33,886 nucleotides of DNA from Photobacterium sp. SKA34 (lineage in GTDB: Bacteria > Pseudomonadota > Gammaproteobacteria > Enterobacterales > Vibrionaceae). This document shows positions 8,004 through 16,640 of this stretch, in pieces. The position numbers and the translations under genes were made by a program. The notes beneath the pieces are model-generated. The model did not search any database, had not been told where the DNA came from, and saw only the letters and a program-made list of their open reading frames with translations. The stretch is taken from the NCBI RefSeq assembly GCF_000153325.1, contig NZ_CH724141.1, positions 1,181,479 through 1,215,364 on the forward strand, read 5' to 3'. The stretch's first letter is position 1. Every line of letters starts with the position of its first letter.

Positions 8004-8384
8004 ATGGATTCTCACGCACATATCGCTTTAAGTAACGAATTTGTAATTTACTTATCTTTAGTGATGGCAGTCGCGACATTTTTGATTCGCTTCTCTGTTA
8101 TTGGTATGGCTGGACGTTTTAATATGTCAGAGCGTTTTAAGAAAACATTACGCTTTGTACCTGTAACTGTATTACCTGCAATCATTGCCGTTGAAATTTT
8201 AGGAAAAGGCTCAAACTTCGCCTTTAACCTTGAAAACCCAAAAGTACTCGCTGCGATTGTTTGTACAATGGTAAGCCTACGTTTTGGACTTATTTGGGTG
8301 GTTATTAGTGGCCTAATCTCATTGGTTATCTTCCAAAATTACTTAGAGCCAATTACCCAGTTCTTAACGCATTTCATGGCGTAA
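8004..8384 (+). CDS. azlD: AzlD family exporter small subunit, copy 2
   Basis: 126 residues, hydrophobic, with the same KKTLRFVPVTVLPAI core as copy 1 and seven substitutions overall, mostly among Ile, Leu, Val, Ala and Met. It is predicted to assemble with AzlC in the inner membrane. Fourteen bases separate it from azlC, and an imperfect terminator follows at 8415, so it is the last gene of the second azlCD operon and of the duplicated region. Confidence 0.85.
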   Translation: MDSHAHIALSNEFVIYLSLVMAVATFLIRFSVIGMAGRFNMSERFKKTLRFVPVTVLPAIIAVEILGKGSNFAFNLENPKVLAAIVCTMVSLRFGLIWVVISGLISLVIFQNYLEPITQFLTHFMA

Positions 8385-8414
8385 TCGTAATAAAATAAAC
8401 AATTTTATTTCAGT

Positions 8415-8457
8415 TAAAAATCCTGTGCTTATTAATCATTTGCTCAGGATTTTTTTT
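8415..8457 (+). terminator. Terminator of azlCD, copy 2
   Basis: AAAAATCCTGTGC pairs with GCTCAGGATTTTT with one mismatch, followed by a run of eight T. The sequence is unrelated to the terminator of copy 1. Confidence 0.75.
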
Positions 8458-8683
8458 ATCTAAAAACTGGGACGAAGCAATATGCCAACAAATAATCAAC
8501 ATTTAGTTTTTTGCCACATCCAGTCACTTAATAATCAATCCATTCACATAATGTAAAAACATTTAAATATTTCGAGCTTATTTATAAAAATATTTATAAA
8601 TTGACTTAACTTTCTATAAAATGCATTTCTTTTAAAAAAGTTGCACAGACAACTTAAACAAACAGTTTGCAATGTGAGGTTCA

Positions 8684-9814
8684 ATGAAACTTAAAAAACG
8701 TACCGCAGTACTTCTACTCGCGATAGGTGTGGGAGTCGGTTGGTTAACCCTAGCAACAACTCAAACCGTTCTTCATAAAACATCAGATACAGAATTTTGT
8801 ATTTCCTGTCATTCTATGCAAAAACCTCTAGCTGAATATCAAGGAACAATCCACTTTCAGAATGAGCATGGCGTTCGTGCAGAATGTGCTGACTGCCATA
8901 TACCGACAGGAAAAGTTGACTACTTAATTACTAAGATCCGTGCAAGTAAAGATATCTACCATGAATTTATTACAGGCAAGATTAATAGCGACGAAAAATT
9001 CGAGCAGCACCGTGGAGAAATGGCTCAAACGGTTTGGGATCAGATGAAAGAAACAGATTCATCTGCTTGTCGTAGTTGTCATGAATTTAATGCTATGAGT
9101 ATCTTAGAGCAACGTCCAGCAGCTCAAAAAATGCATACACAAGCGATGTCTGACGGCAGCACATGTATTGATTGTCACAAGGGTATTGCTCATTTACTTC
9201 CTGACACAACAGATAAAGCACAAGCAGGTGCTGATGAATTGTCAAAAGCAGCAGCATCAAGTTCAACGTCTGCAACCGTTCTATATAGCATTGCCACTCA
9301 ACCTTTCTTTATGACAAAAGATGACGAATACAACCAAGGTAATTTAATGCCAAGTACCAAGGTTGGCGTTATTTCTCGTGAAGGCGATCGCGTCCAAGCA
9401 ACCATATCTGGCTGGCAACAAGATGGCGTAGACTCCGTCATTTATGCAGCTAAAGGTAAACGTATTATCTCAGCTTTACTCAGTGACGATTCTAAAAAGG
9501 CCTTAAAAGAAAATGGGACAGAGACAGATCCAGCAACAGGATTGGTATGGCACAAGGTAAGTTTAGATATCTGGGCTGATAATAAGAGTTTTGTCGATAG
9601 TGAAGAACCTCTTTGGGCATATTCATCTAATTTGATGAATTCAAATTGTACAGGCTGTCATGGTTTAACTGCTCTTGATCACTACAACGCCAACCAGTGG
9701 ATTGGAGTTATTAAAGCAATGGAAACGCGAACCTCTTTAACCAAAGAGCAAAGCCGTATGCTTACTCAATATGTTCAGAAACACGCTAGTGATATGGCTG
9801 GGAGCGAAAAATAA
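8684..9814 (+). CDS. torY: Pentahaem c-type cytochrome TorY (NapC/NirT family)
   Basis: 376 residues. One N-terminal membrane helix (about 8-28) anchors a periplasmic cytochrome that takes electrons from menaquinol and passes them to the terminal S/N-oxide reductase. Five CxxCH haem sites start at Cys39, Cys68, Cys129, Cys161 and Cys322. The first four form the NapC-like part and the fifth lies in the TorC/TorY-specific C-terminal domain. Wording around the haems (LHKTSDTEFC, RAECADCHIP, ASKDIYHEF) matches E. coli TorY better than TorC. GTGAGG lies four bases before the ATG. The stop codon overlaps the start of torZ by one base (TAATG), so the two genes are translationally coupled. No torD-like chaperone or torRS genes are seen nearby. 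Confidence 0.93.
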   Translation: MKLKKRTAVLLLAIGVGVGWLTLATTQTVLHKTSDTEFCISCHSMQKPLAEYQGTIHFQNEHGVRAECADCHIPTGKVDYLITKIRASKDIYHEFITGKINSDEKFEQHRGEMAQTVWDQMKETDSSACRSCHEFNAMSILEQRPAAQKMHTQAMSDGSTCIDCHKGIAHLLPDTTDKAQAGADELSKAAASSSTSATVLYSIATQPFFMTKDDEYNQGNLMPSTKVGVISREGDRVQATISGWQQDGVDSVIYAAKGKRIISALLSDDSKKALKENGTETDPATGLVWHKVSLDIWADNKSFVDSEEPLWAYSSNLMNSNCTGCHGLTALDHYNANQWIGVIKAMETRTSLTKEQSRMLTQYVQKHASDMAGSEK

Positions 9815-12300
9815 TGATCAATGATAACCAACAAATTAACGAGCCAGCATGGAGCCGTCGACGCTTTTTAAAAGGAGCAGCTGCAATAGGTGGCGTTTCT
9901 TTGATGTCTACATTGCTACCCAAAACAGCACTTGCAAAAGCAATTGAGCAAGCATTACCGCAATTTGTTTATACCAAAACAGCACAAGACGGCATCTTAA
10001 CGTCAGCACACTGGGGAGCGTTTCAAGCAATCGTAAAAGACGGGAAAATGGTTGATGTCGTTCCTGTTACTGATGATCCATACCCTAACGAACTGATCAA
10101 AATGGCTCCACATCAGGTACATGCTAAAAACCGTATCAAATACCCAATGGTACGAAAAAGCTATCTTGAAGGCGGTCCAGGTGCCGGAAAAGAAAAACGC
10201 GGGAATGATGAATGGATTCGTGTTAGCTGGGATAAAGCCAATCAACTTGTTGCCAATGAAATTACGCGTTTGCAAACGCAATACGGCCCGTCATCCATTT
10301 ATGCAGGATCATATGGCAGGAAAAGTACCGGTATGTTCCACAACAGCCGGACCCTACTTCAGCGTTTAATGAACCTAAACGGTGGTTTCCTTGGTTATGC
10401 TGGTGACTACTCAACGGGTGCGGCTCAGATGATCATGCCCCATGTTATGGGCTCAATGGAAGTATATGAGCAACAAACCACATGGCCTGTAATTATCGAA
10501 AGTAGCGAGCTGGTTGTGCTTTGGGGCTTTAATGCCATGGTCACCCTGAAAAACGCATGGAACGTGCCGGATCACGAAGGACAAGTCGGCTTACAAGCCT
10601 TAAAAGAAAAAGGGACTCGTGTTATTGCTATCGATCCAGTCAGAAATGAAACCGTCGATTTCATGGATGCTGAATGGATTGCACCTCGCCCTTATACTGA
10701 TGTGGCGATGATGCTCGGCATTGCTCATACCTTATACACTGAAAACCTTTACGATAAGGAGTTCCTAGAGCATTACACCAAAGGCTTTGATAAATTTGTA
10801 CCTTATCTAACAGGTGAAAGTGACGGCACACCAAAAACTGCCGAGTGGGCAGCAGAGATCAGTGGTATTGATACCAAAACGATTAAAATGCTAGCCCATG
10901 AATTTGCTAAAAACCGCACCATGTTAATGGCTGGCTGGGGAATGCAGCGTCAACAACATGGTGAGCAGCCACACTGGATGATGGTGACTCTGGCTGCAAT
11001 GCTTGGTCAAGTCGGACTACCTGGCGGTGGTTTTGGCTTTAGTTATCACTATTCTTCAGGCGGTAGCCCGACAGCAAAAGGCGGCATTATTTCTGGTATA
11101 AACGCAGGTAAAGCACCAAAAGGTAGCCCTGCTCCAATTCCAGTAGCACGTATTGCTGAAGCGATCTTAGAACCAGGGAAAACCATTCAATTTAATGGTA
11201 AGAGTGTTACTTACCCTGAAATTAAAATGGTATATGTGGCTGGCGGTAATCCTTTCCACCAACACCAAGACACTAATAACTTGTTAAAGGCATGGCAAAC
11301 ATTAGATACCATCATCGTGAATGAGCCATACTGGACAGCATCAGCGAAACATGCCGATATTGTGTTACCAACGACAACAAGTTACGAACGTAATGACATC
11401 GATATGGGTGGTGACTACTCTCAACGTTATGTATTCCCAATGCATAAAGCGGTAGAACCACAATTTGAATCAAAAAGTGATTTTGATATTTTCAGTGGTA
11501 TTGCTGAAAAACTCGGTGTTAAAGCCGCATTTACCGAAAATAAAACGGAGATGCAGTGGCTCAAAGGTATGTACGATGAAATGGCGAAACAGGCACGTGC
11601 AAATCGCGTCCCACTTCCACCATTTAGCATGTTCTGGGAAGCAAATGACTACATTACTTTCCCGATTCCTGATGCTAATAAAAAGTGGATACGCCACGCA
11701 GACTTCAGAGAGAACCCACTACTAAACCCATTAGGTACACCATCTGGTCGTATTGAGATCTATTCTGATACAGTAGAAAAAATGGGCTATGCCGACTGCG
11801 CACCTCACGCTAAATGGTATGAACCAAAAGAGTGGTACAAAGCAGAAATAGCGAAGAAATATCCTTTATCGCTAAATACTGCACACCCAACAAACCGATT
11901 ACATTCACAATTAGACAATACTCCTCTGCGTGATAAGTATGCTGTAGCTAACCGTGAAGCAATCTTAATCAATGCAAGCGATGCGAAAGCAAGAGGTATT
12001 GCTGATGGTGATTTAGTTCGTGCATTTAACGATCGTGGACAAATCCTTGTTGGCGCAAAAATATCAGATGCTATTCGTCCTGGCGTTATTCGTGTAAGTG
12101 AAGGTGCTTGGTATGATTCAGCCACCCCAGGTAAAGAAGGTGGTTTATGTAGAAATGGCTGTATTAACGTTCTAACCTTTGATGTCGGCAGTTCACAGTT
12201 AGCACAAGGTAACTGTGGCCATATGGCTCAACTTGAGATTGAAAAATATCAAGGAAAAGTCCCCGAAAATACCGCGCATGCCGTTCCGCGTGGTGCTTAA
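9814..12300 (+). CDS. torZ: Periplasmic molybdopterin S/N-oxide reductase TorZ (TMAO / biotin-sulfoxide reductase type)
   Basis: 828 residues. It reduces TMAO or related N- or S-oxides as terminal acceptor, using electrons from TorY. The twin-arginine signal SRRRFLK (14-20), a hydrophobic stretch and a cleavage region at ALAKA (about 39-43) indicate Tat export after Mo-bisMGD insertion. Ser200 in GDYSTGAAQ is the molybdenum ligand. MLMAGWGMQRQQ and LGQVGLPGGGFGFSYHYSSG are strongly conserved cofactor-binding segments. Oddly, residue 169 is Arg (GSYGRKSTG) where TorZ, BisC and DMSO reductase carry Trp, 31 residues before the Mo-ligand Ser as in DMSO reductase (Trp116/Ser147). AGG for TGG is a one-base change. 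Tyr167 fits the Tyr114 position, a residue of S-oxide reductases. Translation is coupled to torY. Confidence 0.93.
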   Translation: MINDNQQINEPAWSRRRFLKGAAAIGGVSLMSTLLPKTALAKAIEQALPQFVYTKTAQDGILTSAHWGAFQAIVKDGKMVDVVPVTDDPYPNELIKMAPHQVHAKNRIKYPMVRKSYLEGGPGAGKEKRGNDEWIRVSWDKANQLVANEITRLQTQYGPSSIYAGSYGRKSTGMFHNSRTLLQRLMNLNGGFLGYAGDYSTGAAQMIMPHVMGSMEVYEQQTTWPVIIESSELVVLWGFNAMVTLKNAWNVPDHEGQVGLQALKEKGTRVIAIDPVRNETVDFMDAEWIAPRPYTDVAMMLGIAHTLYTENLYDKEFLEHYTKGFDKFVPYLTGESDGTPKTAEWAAEISGIDTKTIKMLAHEFAKNRTMLMAGWGMQRQQHGEQPHWMMVTLAAMLGQVGLPGGGFGFSYHYSSGGSPTAKGGIISGINAGKAPKGSPAPIPVARIAEAILEPGKTIQFNGKSVTYPEIKMVYVAGGNPFHQHQDTNNLLKAWQTLDTIIVNEPYWTASAKHADIVLPTTTSYERNDIDMGGDYSQRYVFPMHKAVEPQFESKSDFDIFSGIAEKLGVKAAFTENKTEMQWLKGMYDEMAKQARANRVPLPPFSMFWEANDYITFPIPDANKKWIRHADFRENPLLNPLGTPSGRIEIYSDTVEKMGYADCAPHAKWYEPKEWYKAEIAKKYPLSLNTAHPTNRLHSQLDNTPLRDKYAVANREAILINASDAKARGIADGDLVRAFNDRGQILVGAKISDAIRPGVIRVSEGAWYDSATPGKEGGLCRNGCINVLTFDVGSSQLAQGNCGHMAQLEIEKYQGKVPENTAHAVPRGA

Positions 12301-12315
12301 TAGTTAAGTTTAAAG

Positions 12316-12345
12316 GCCCTTGATAAATAATCATCAAGGGCTTTT
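12316..12345 (+). terminator. Terminator of torYZ
   Basis: GCCCTTGAT and ATCAAGGGC form a perfect 9-bp stem, followed by TTTT. Confidence 0.85.
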
Positions 12346-12349
12346 ATAT

Positions 12350-12399
12350 TAAACTTTAAATATAAAATTTTACTTTTAAACTTTTATATTTAAAGTTTA
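12350..12399. repeat. Perfect 18-bp AT-only-type inverted repeat
   Basis: The left arm 12350-12367 and the right arm 12382-12399 are exact reverse complements around a 14-base loop. Each arm has a single G-C pair. It sits between the torYZ terminator and the terminator of the convergent cold-shock-like gene, and is not itself followed by a T run. Confidence 0.8.
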
Positions 12400-12420
12400 T
12401 CATCAAATAAAAGCAAAACA

Positions 12421-12454
12421 GCCTAAGATATAATAGTTATATTATTTCTTAGGC
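12421..12454 (-). terminator. Hairpin, probable terminator of the cold-shock-like gene
   Basis: GCCTAAGA and TCTTAGGC pair on the minus strand with an AT-rich extended stem. The T tract after it is short and interrupted (TGTTTTGC). It lies about 50 bases after the stop of the gene at 12506-12706. Confidence 0.55.
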
Positions 12455-12505
12455 TGAATGTTATTCTCATAATCTATAGAGAGTATGAGTTACAGTTTAT
12501 CGTTT

Positions 12506-12706
12506 TTAGATAAAACGAATTTTTACTGCTTTTAGCTTATTGCTTGAATCATCAAGAGAAAATTCAACCATACTACCAGATGATGGCTGTGAATGACTGC
12601 ACACTTGAGATGCGTCAAAACGAATGTCGCCACCAAGATCGCTTGTAATTAAGCCAATCTTTTCTACTGGGTTGAAGCTACGAATAATACCTGTTTGTGA
12701 AGTCAT
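12506..12706 (-). CDS. Divergent cold-shock-domain-like small protein
   Basis: 66 residues from the ATG at 12706, which has AAGGAA about nine bases upstream. A longer frame from 12733 would add nine residues with no ribosome binding site. The sequence follows the CspA fold outline: GIIRSFNPVEKIGLITSD aligns with [18 protein letters not shown] of the gene at 15898-16107. The RNA-binding motifs are degenerate: RNP1 reads KIGLI instead of KGFGFI, and RNP2 reads IRFDAS instead of VFVHF, so most aromatic contacts are gone. It may bind nucleic acid differently or serve another role. A long upstream region of about 630 bases could include a structured leader, as is usual for csp genes. Confidence 0.75.
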   Translation of the reverse strand: MTSQTGIIRSFNPVEKIGLITSDLGGDIRFDASQVCSHSQPSSGSMVEFSLDDSSNKLKAVKIRFI

Positions 12707-13338
12707 AGTTATATTTCCTTTCAGCCCAAACATCGCTTTTAATTAGCGGTTTTGTTTGTGGCTATCAATTTGAGTTCGAATAGTTAAAACCACTAATTAA
12801 TAATAATTGTGGTAATTATCGTTTTACTCATTGACCTACTACTTCTGAGCTAAAAGATCACCCTTCTTTTAGCCGATCATTGCGCCTTTCGTTTGCAACA
12901 ATAACGAATAACAATGTTAGAAATGACGTTTTGATTTAAAAAACACATGAGGTCCGAGTAACAGACGAGATAGACATTAAACGCTAAATTTTATTCTGTA
13001 AATATTTTTATGTCTTTTTTTTGTAAAAAACTGTGGATAACCACTGAAGAAGATCCTTAACTATTGTTTCTAAAGAAATTAAATACCAACTTTTATTTAT
13101 TATAAAAACCATAAAGTGGTCATAAAACAAACAAAAATAGAGATAAAACCTATAATAAAACAATTTTCAATTATAAATAACACACTCTCACTTAAATAAG
13201 TGCGATAGTGACATAAATAATTGTCTGTTTTTTAATCTACATAAATGAAAGGAATAATTACGATATAAAATGACTAGGTTTCTTATATAAGCGAGAGTAA
13301 AGTATGCTTAAAGAGACCGAAGGTTATAAGGAACTTCG
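12707..13338. other. Intergenic region between the csp-like gene and pdxY
   Basis: 632 bases, AT-rich, no convincing gene. Visible structure is a perfect 9-bp hairpin GCTAAAAGA/TCTTTTAGC at 12849-12873, within the likely leader of the csp-like gene, and an exact DnaA-box consensus (TTATCCACA on the minus strand) at 13032-13040, itself inside GTGG-ATAA-CCAC. The right end carries the pdxY ribosome binding site (AAGGAA, 13328 region). Confidence 0.5.
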
Positions 13339-14196
13339 ATGAAAGGTATTCTATCTATTCAATCACATGTTGTGTATGGGCACGCAGGAAATAGCTCTGC
13401 TGTTTTTCCAATGCAACGTATGGGATTTGAAGTATGGCCACTTAATACTGTGCAATTTTCTAATCACACCCAATATAAAGAAGGCTGGACAGGCAAAGCA
13501 TTCTCTGGTGATGATATTAATGAGCTTGTTGCAGGTATTGAAGGCATTGATCAATTAAAGAACTGCGAAGCAGTACTGACTGGTTATCAAGGTAGTGCAG
13601 CACAATGTCTTGCTATTATCGATACCGTGAAAAAGGTTAAGCAGCAAAACCCTAATGCAATTTATATCTGTGATCCTGTTATGGGTGACCCAGAAAAAGG
13701 CTGTATTGTTGCAGATGGTATCGCTGAATACCTGATTAATGATGTAATGCCTATTGCTGATGCTATCGTGCCAAATCAATTCGAACTAAGCCAATTTGTC
13801 GGCATGGAAATCAATAGCCTTGCTGATGCTGTTACTGCATGTCAAAAAGCCTTAACAATGGGGCCTAAAATGGTACTTGTTAAGCACTTACACAGTATAT
13901 CTGATGATAAGTTTACGATGATGCTAGCAACTCAAAATGGTTGTTTCCTTGCGCAACGTCCACATCTTAAGTTTGATAAACAACCTGTTGGTGTGGGTGA
14001 TTTGATCTCATCATTATTTACTGCAGGGCTATTGAAAGGCTGGGCACCAGAACAGGCTTTTGAACATGCACATAATGCTTGCTACGCGGTGTTAAAAGAA
14101 ACACATAAACGTGGCGAATGGGAATTACAAACCATTGCAGCACAAGATGAAATTGTATCACCAAGTGAAATTTTTCCGGTCAGTGAAATTAACTAA
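13339..14196 (+). CDS. pdxY: Pyridoxal kinase PdxY
   Basis: 285 residues, usual length for PdxY. It phosphorylates pyridoxal with ATP to pyridoxal 5'-phosphate in the vitamin B6 salvage pathway (ribokinase-like fold, cytosolic, dimeric). The N-terminus [20 protein letters not shown] is the PdxY/PdxK substrate-binding signature. [15 protein letters not shown] and PNQFEL are the central family motifs, and [17 protein letters not shown] (about 215-231) carries the catalytic Asp in the GxGD-type anion hole. AAGGAA seven bases before the ATG supports the start. It is a single-gene unit ending at a bidirectional terminator shared with fetB. Confidence 0.96.
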   Translation: MKGILSIQSHVVYGHAGNSSAVFPMQRMGFEVWPLNTVQFSNHTQYKEGWTGKAFSGDDINELVAGIEGIDQLKNCEAVLTGYQGSAAQCLAIIDTVKKVKQQNPNAIYICDPVMGDPEKGCIVADGIAEYLINDVMPIADAIVPNQFELSQFVGMEINSLADAVTACQKALTMGPKMVLVKHLHSISDDKFTMMLATQNGCFLAQRPHLKFDKQPVGVGDLISSLFTAGLLKGWAPEQAFEHAHNACYAVLKETHKRGEWELQTIAAQDEIVSPSEIFPVSEIN

Positions 14197-14218
14197 GTGA
14201 ACACTAACAATCTTAATT

Positions 14219-14246
14219 AAAAAAGCAGCCTAATCGCTGCTTTTTT
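14219..14246. terminator. Bidirectional terminator between pdxY and fetB
   Basis: GCAGC-CTAATC-GCTGC flanked by A6 and T6-7. It serves the two convergent genes. Confidence 0.85.
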
Positions 14247-14263
14247 ATTGTCGAAAATAGTAC

Positions 14264-15043
14264 TTATTGCACTTCACCATAAGCATTGAATGTTACCCGC
14301 CTAACAATGCTCAATGTGGTCGCTACTGAAATCACGCCAGAAATAAAAATCGCGACCATAATCACTAGCTGGTATTTCACTGCCACCAGCGGTGCCGCTC
14401 CACCTAAAATTTGTCCCGTCATCATTCCAGGTAAACTGACAATCCCTAATGTCGTCATCGCGGCTAATTGGGGGGTTAATGCTGCTTTTACTGCTGTTTG
14501 TATAAACGGTAAAGCAGGATCAGGCGATCCTAAAGACAAGTAATACTGATATTCATGATGATTATCTTTTAATAAGCTCCCCCAACGTGATAACGCTAAT
14601 ACATTTGCCATTAAGCTATTACCAAGCAGCATACCAGCGATTGGGATCATATATTGTGCTTGCCACCAAGGGTCGACTTGAATGACCCCTATCAGCATGA
14701 CAGGTAAAGCAACCAATAATGCAGCACACTGCCCTGTTATTACCGCAGGCAAAACACACTTTATATTCACCTCTGCCCGTTTACAAATCGTATAGCTTGC
14801 CATTAATGCCATGATAGTTAGCCACAGCATGTTTATCACCACGCTCTGCAAACCAAATAAGGTATGAAGATAAATACCCACAACAGATAGCTGTAGTGTC
14901 ATGCGTAATACGCCATTAATTAAGGTGCGATTTAACCCTAATTGCCAACGTTGAAACAAGAATATTGGGATAAGTAACAGTAGGTAAAAACCCGCCATCG
15001 CCAGCCAATGAATATCCAAAGTACTATTGATTGATTGAGACAT
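14264..15043 (-). CDS. fetB: FetB-type ABC transporter permease (iron exporter, UPF0014)
   Basis: 259 residues from the ATG at 15043. This start is preferred because AAGGA lies eight bases upstream; an in-frame ATG three codons earlier (15052) is possible. About seven hydrophobic helices cover the whole length, with family motifs PIAGMLLGNSLMA (about residues 130-142) and a late LPGMMTGQILGGA loop. With FetA it forms the E. coli FetAB transporter linked to iron efflux and peroxide resistance. The start overlaps the end of fetA by 20 bases, so the pair is translationally coupled. No clear Fur box was seen upstream of fetA, and the metal specificity is inferred from the family. Confidence 0.9.
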   Translation of the reverse strand: MSQSINSTLDIHWLAMAGFYLLLLIPIFLFQRWQLGLNRTLINGVLRMTLQLSVVGIYLHTLFGLQSVVINMLWLTIMALMASYTICKRAEVNIKCVLPAVITGQCAALLVALPVMLIGVIQVDPWWQAQYMIPIAGMLLGNSLMANVLALSRWGSLLKDNHHEYQYYLSLGSPDPALPFIQTAVKAALTPQLAAMTTLGIVSLPGMMTGQILGGAAPLVAVKYQLVIMVAIFISGVISVATTLSIVRRVTFNAYGEVQ

Positions 15044-15710
15044 TACACTCATCCTTACTCAACGACATAGTGTGTACGTGTGTTGCATTTGTTAGCCAAA
15101 CAGGATCATGTGATACCGAGATACATATTAATGAACTGTCTTCAATCAACTGAATAATATGATCTCGCCCTACGGGATCTAACGCAGATGTAGGCTCATC
15201 CATTAACCATATTTCTCGCTGCATAAGTAACCCTCTCGCAACAGCTACACGCTGTTTCTCACCACCAGAAAGAGAAGCTATCGTCTTTTCTAATAGCACA
15301 TCAATACCAGCTTTTCTTAGCGCTGAAAGGCATGCTTGTTCATCTGGTAAGGGGAATTGGGTTATCGCTTTAAGTCGCCATGGAAGATGAAGTACATCAC
15401 GCACGCATTCTCCTCCCATTCCCATTACAGCTTGCTGAGGAAAATAACAGATCTGCTGACGCCAAAAATGCAAAGCACTCTCACCTATCGTCAGATCGTT
15501 ATAAAGCACTTCACCAGACTTAGGAGCTTTTAAGCCAGCAATCACCTGTAACAAGCTAGTTTTACCACAACCAGAGACACCTGAAATAGCAAGGTGCTGC
15601 CCCACTTGGAGTGCTACCGAAAGAGGAGGAGCTGAAGAAGCTTCAAAACCAGAACGCAATTCATGAAAGATAAGCTGTCGAGGATGAGAAGAGCAAGAAT
15701 TAGCTGACAT
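15024..15710 (-). CDS. fetA: FetA-type ABC transporter ATP-binding protein
   Basis: 228 residues from the ATG at 15710 (MSANSCSSHPRQL). A frame start at 15764 would add 18 residues that have no counterpart in FetA, though neither start has a strong ribosome binding site. Walker A is GVSGCGKTSL, the signature is LSGGEKQR, Walker B is IWLMDEPTSALDP and the H-loop His is in SVSHDP. It drives the FetB permease encoded by the overlapping downstream gene. Cytosolic face of the inner membrane. A general ABC ATPase label would also fit, but pairing with a UPF0014 permease makes FetA the best call. Confidence 0.9.
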   Translation of the reverse strand: MSANSCSSHPRQLIFHELRSGFEASSAPPLSVALQVGQHLAISGVSGCGKTSLLQVIAGLKAPKSGEVLYNDLTIGESALHFWRQQICYFPQQAVMGMGGECVRDVLHLPWRLKAITQFPLPDEQACLSALRKAGIDVLLEKTIASLSGGEKQRVAVARGLLMQREIWLMDEPTSALDPVGRDHIIQLIEDSSLICISVSHDPVWLTNATHVHTMSLSKDECNVSINQ

Positions 15711-15845
15711 GATAGAGCAACCGAAAACACAATGAATAAAGCTAGTGTATGGGAGCAATAACATTGACTCAAATGATTTTAGAGTAATGATACCGATAAA
15801 GGTATAAATAGAGAGGAAGAGATAATTTTAGCCGATGATAGATAC

Positions 15846-15874
15846 AAAAATGCCGACATAACATCGGCATTTTT
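15846..15874 (-). terminator. Terminator of cspA-type gene
   Basis: AAAAATGCCGA and TCGGCATTTTT pair around CATAACA, about 25 bases after the csp stop. Confidence 0.85.
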
Positions 15875-15897
15875 CAAACATTTAACGCAAAAAAGAA

Positions 15898-16460
<563 letters not shown>

Positions 16461-16503
16461 AAAAAGCGCCCTACCGCTTCTATTAACAAACATGTAGGGC
16501 GCG
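16461..16503 (-). terminator. Terminator of the MOSC/oxidoreductase transcript
   Basis: GCGCCCTAC and GTAGGGCGC form a perfect 9-bp stem. On the minus strand it is followed by TTTTTATTTTT. It lies about 140 bases after the stop of the large gene at 16641-18485, leaving room for the small ORF at 16532-16615. Confidence 0.85.
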
Positions 16504-16531
16504 GACTTTATTTGTCTAATACCGCAGAGGT

Positions 16532-16615
16532 TTATTTGTGTAAGCGATCTAGAGTAAAAACTTCATAATTCAACGGCACAAGATGTGATTGAGTTTGCTC
16601 GATATAGTCAATCAT
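16532..16615 (-). CDS. Possible small ORF, 27 residues, between oxidoreductase gene and terminator
   Basis: ATG at 16615 with GAAGG very close upstream (only two bases between), reading MIDYIEQTQSHLVPLNYEVF then TLDRLHK and a TAA stop 29 bases before the terminator stem. It is in the same transcript as the MOSC-oxidoreductase gene, 25 bases after its stop. I recognise no family. The short spacing of the ribosome binding site and the small size leave this uncertain; it may be the relic of a longer gene. Confidence 0.3.
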   Translation of the reverse strand: MIDYIEQTQSHLVPLNYEVFTLDRLHK

Positions 16616-16640
16616 CGCCTTCTAATTTACCTACAGCTCA

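Larger units (their letters stand above)
1..8384. repeat. Tandem duplication of a five-gene cassette (regulator, cyuA, ridA, azlC, azlD)
   Basis: Unit 1 covers 1-3700 (left end truncated by the window) and unit 2 covers 4201-8384. Gene order, strand and spacing are the same in both. Approximate protein identities counted by eye are ridA 98%, azlC 96%, azlD 94% and cyuA 80%; the regulators agree closely over the shared part. A block of about 500 bases without a counterpart in the duplicated plan (3701-4200) sits between the units. Confidence 0.9.

Noticed and set aside
11470..12125. Several ORFs of 67-106 residues in other frames of torZ
   Set aside because: They overlap a continuous conserved reductase frame and have no features of their own.
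13000..13338. Replication origin
   Set aside because: There is a single perfect DnaA box and AT-rich DNA, but no box cluster and no origin-linked genes.
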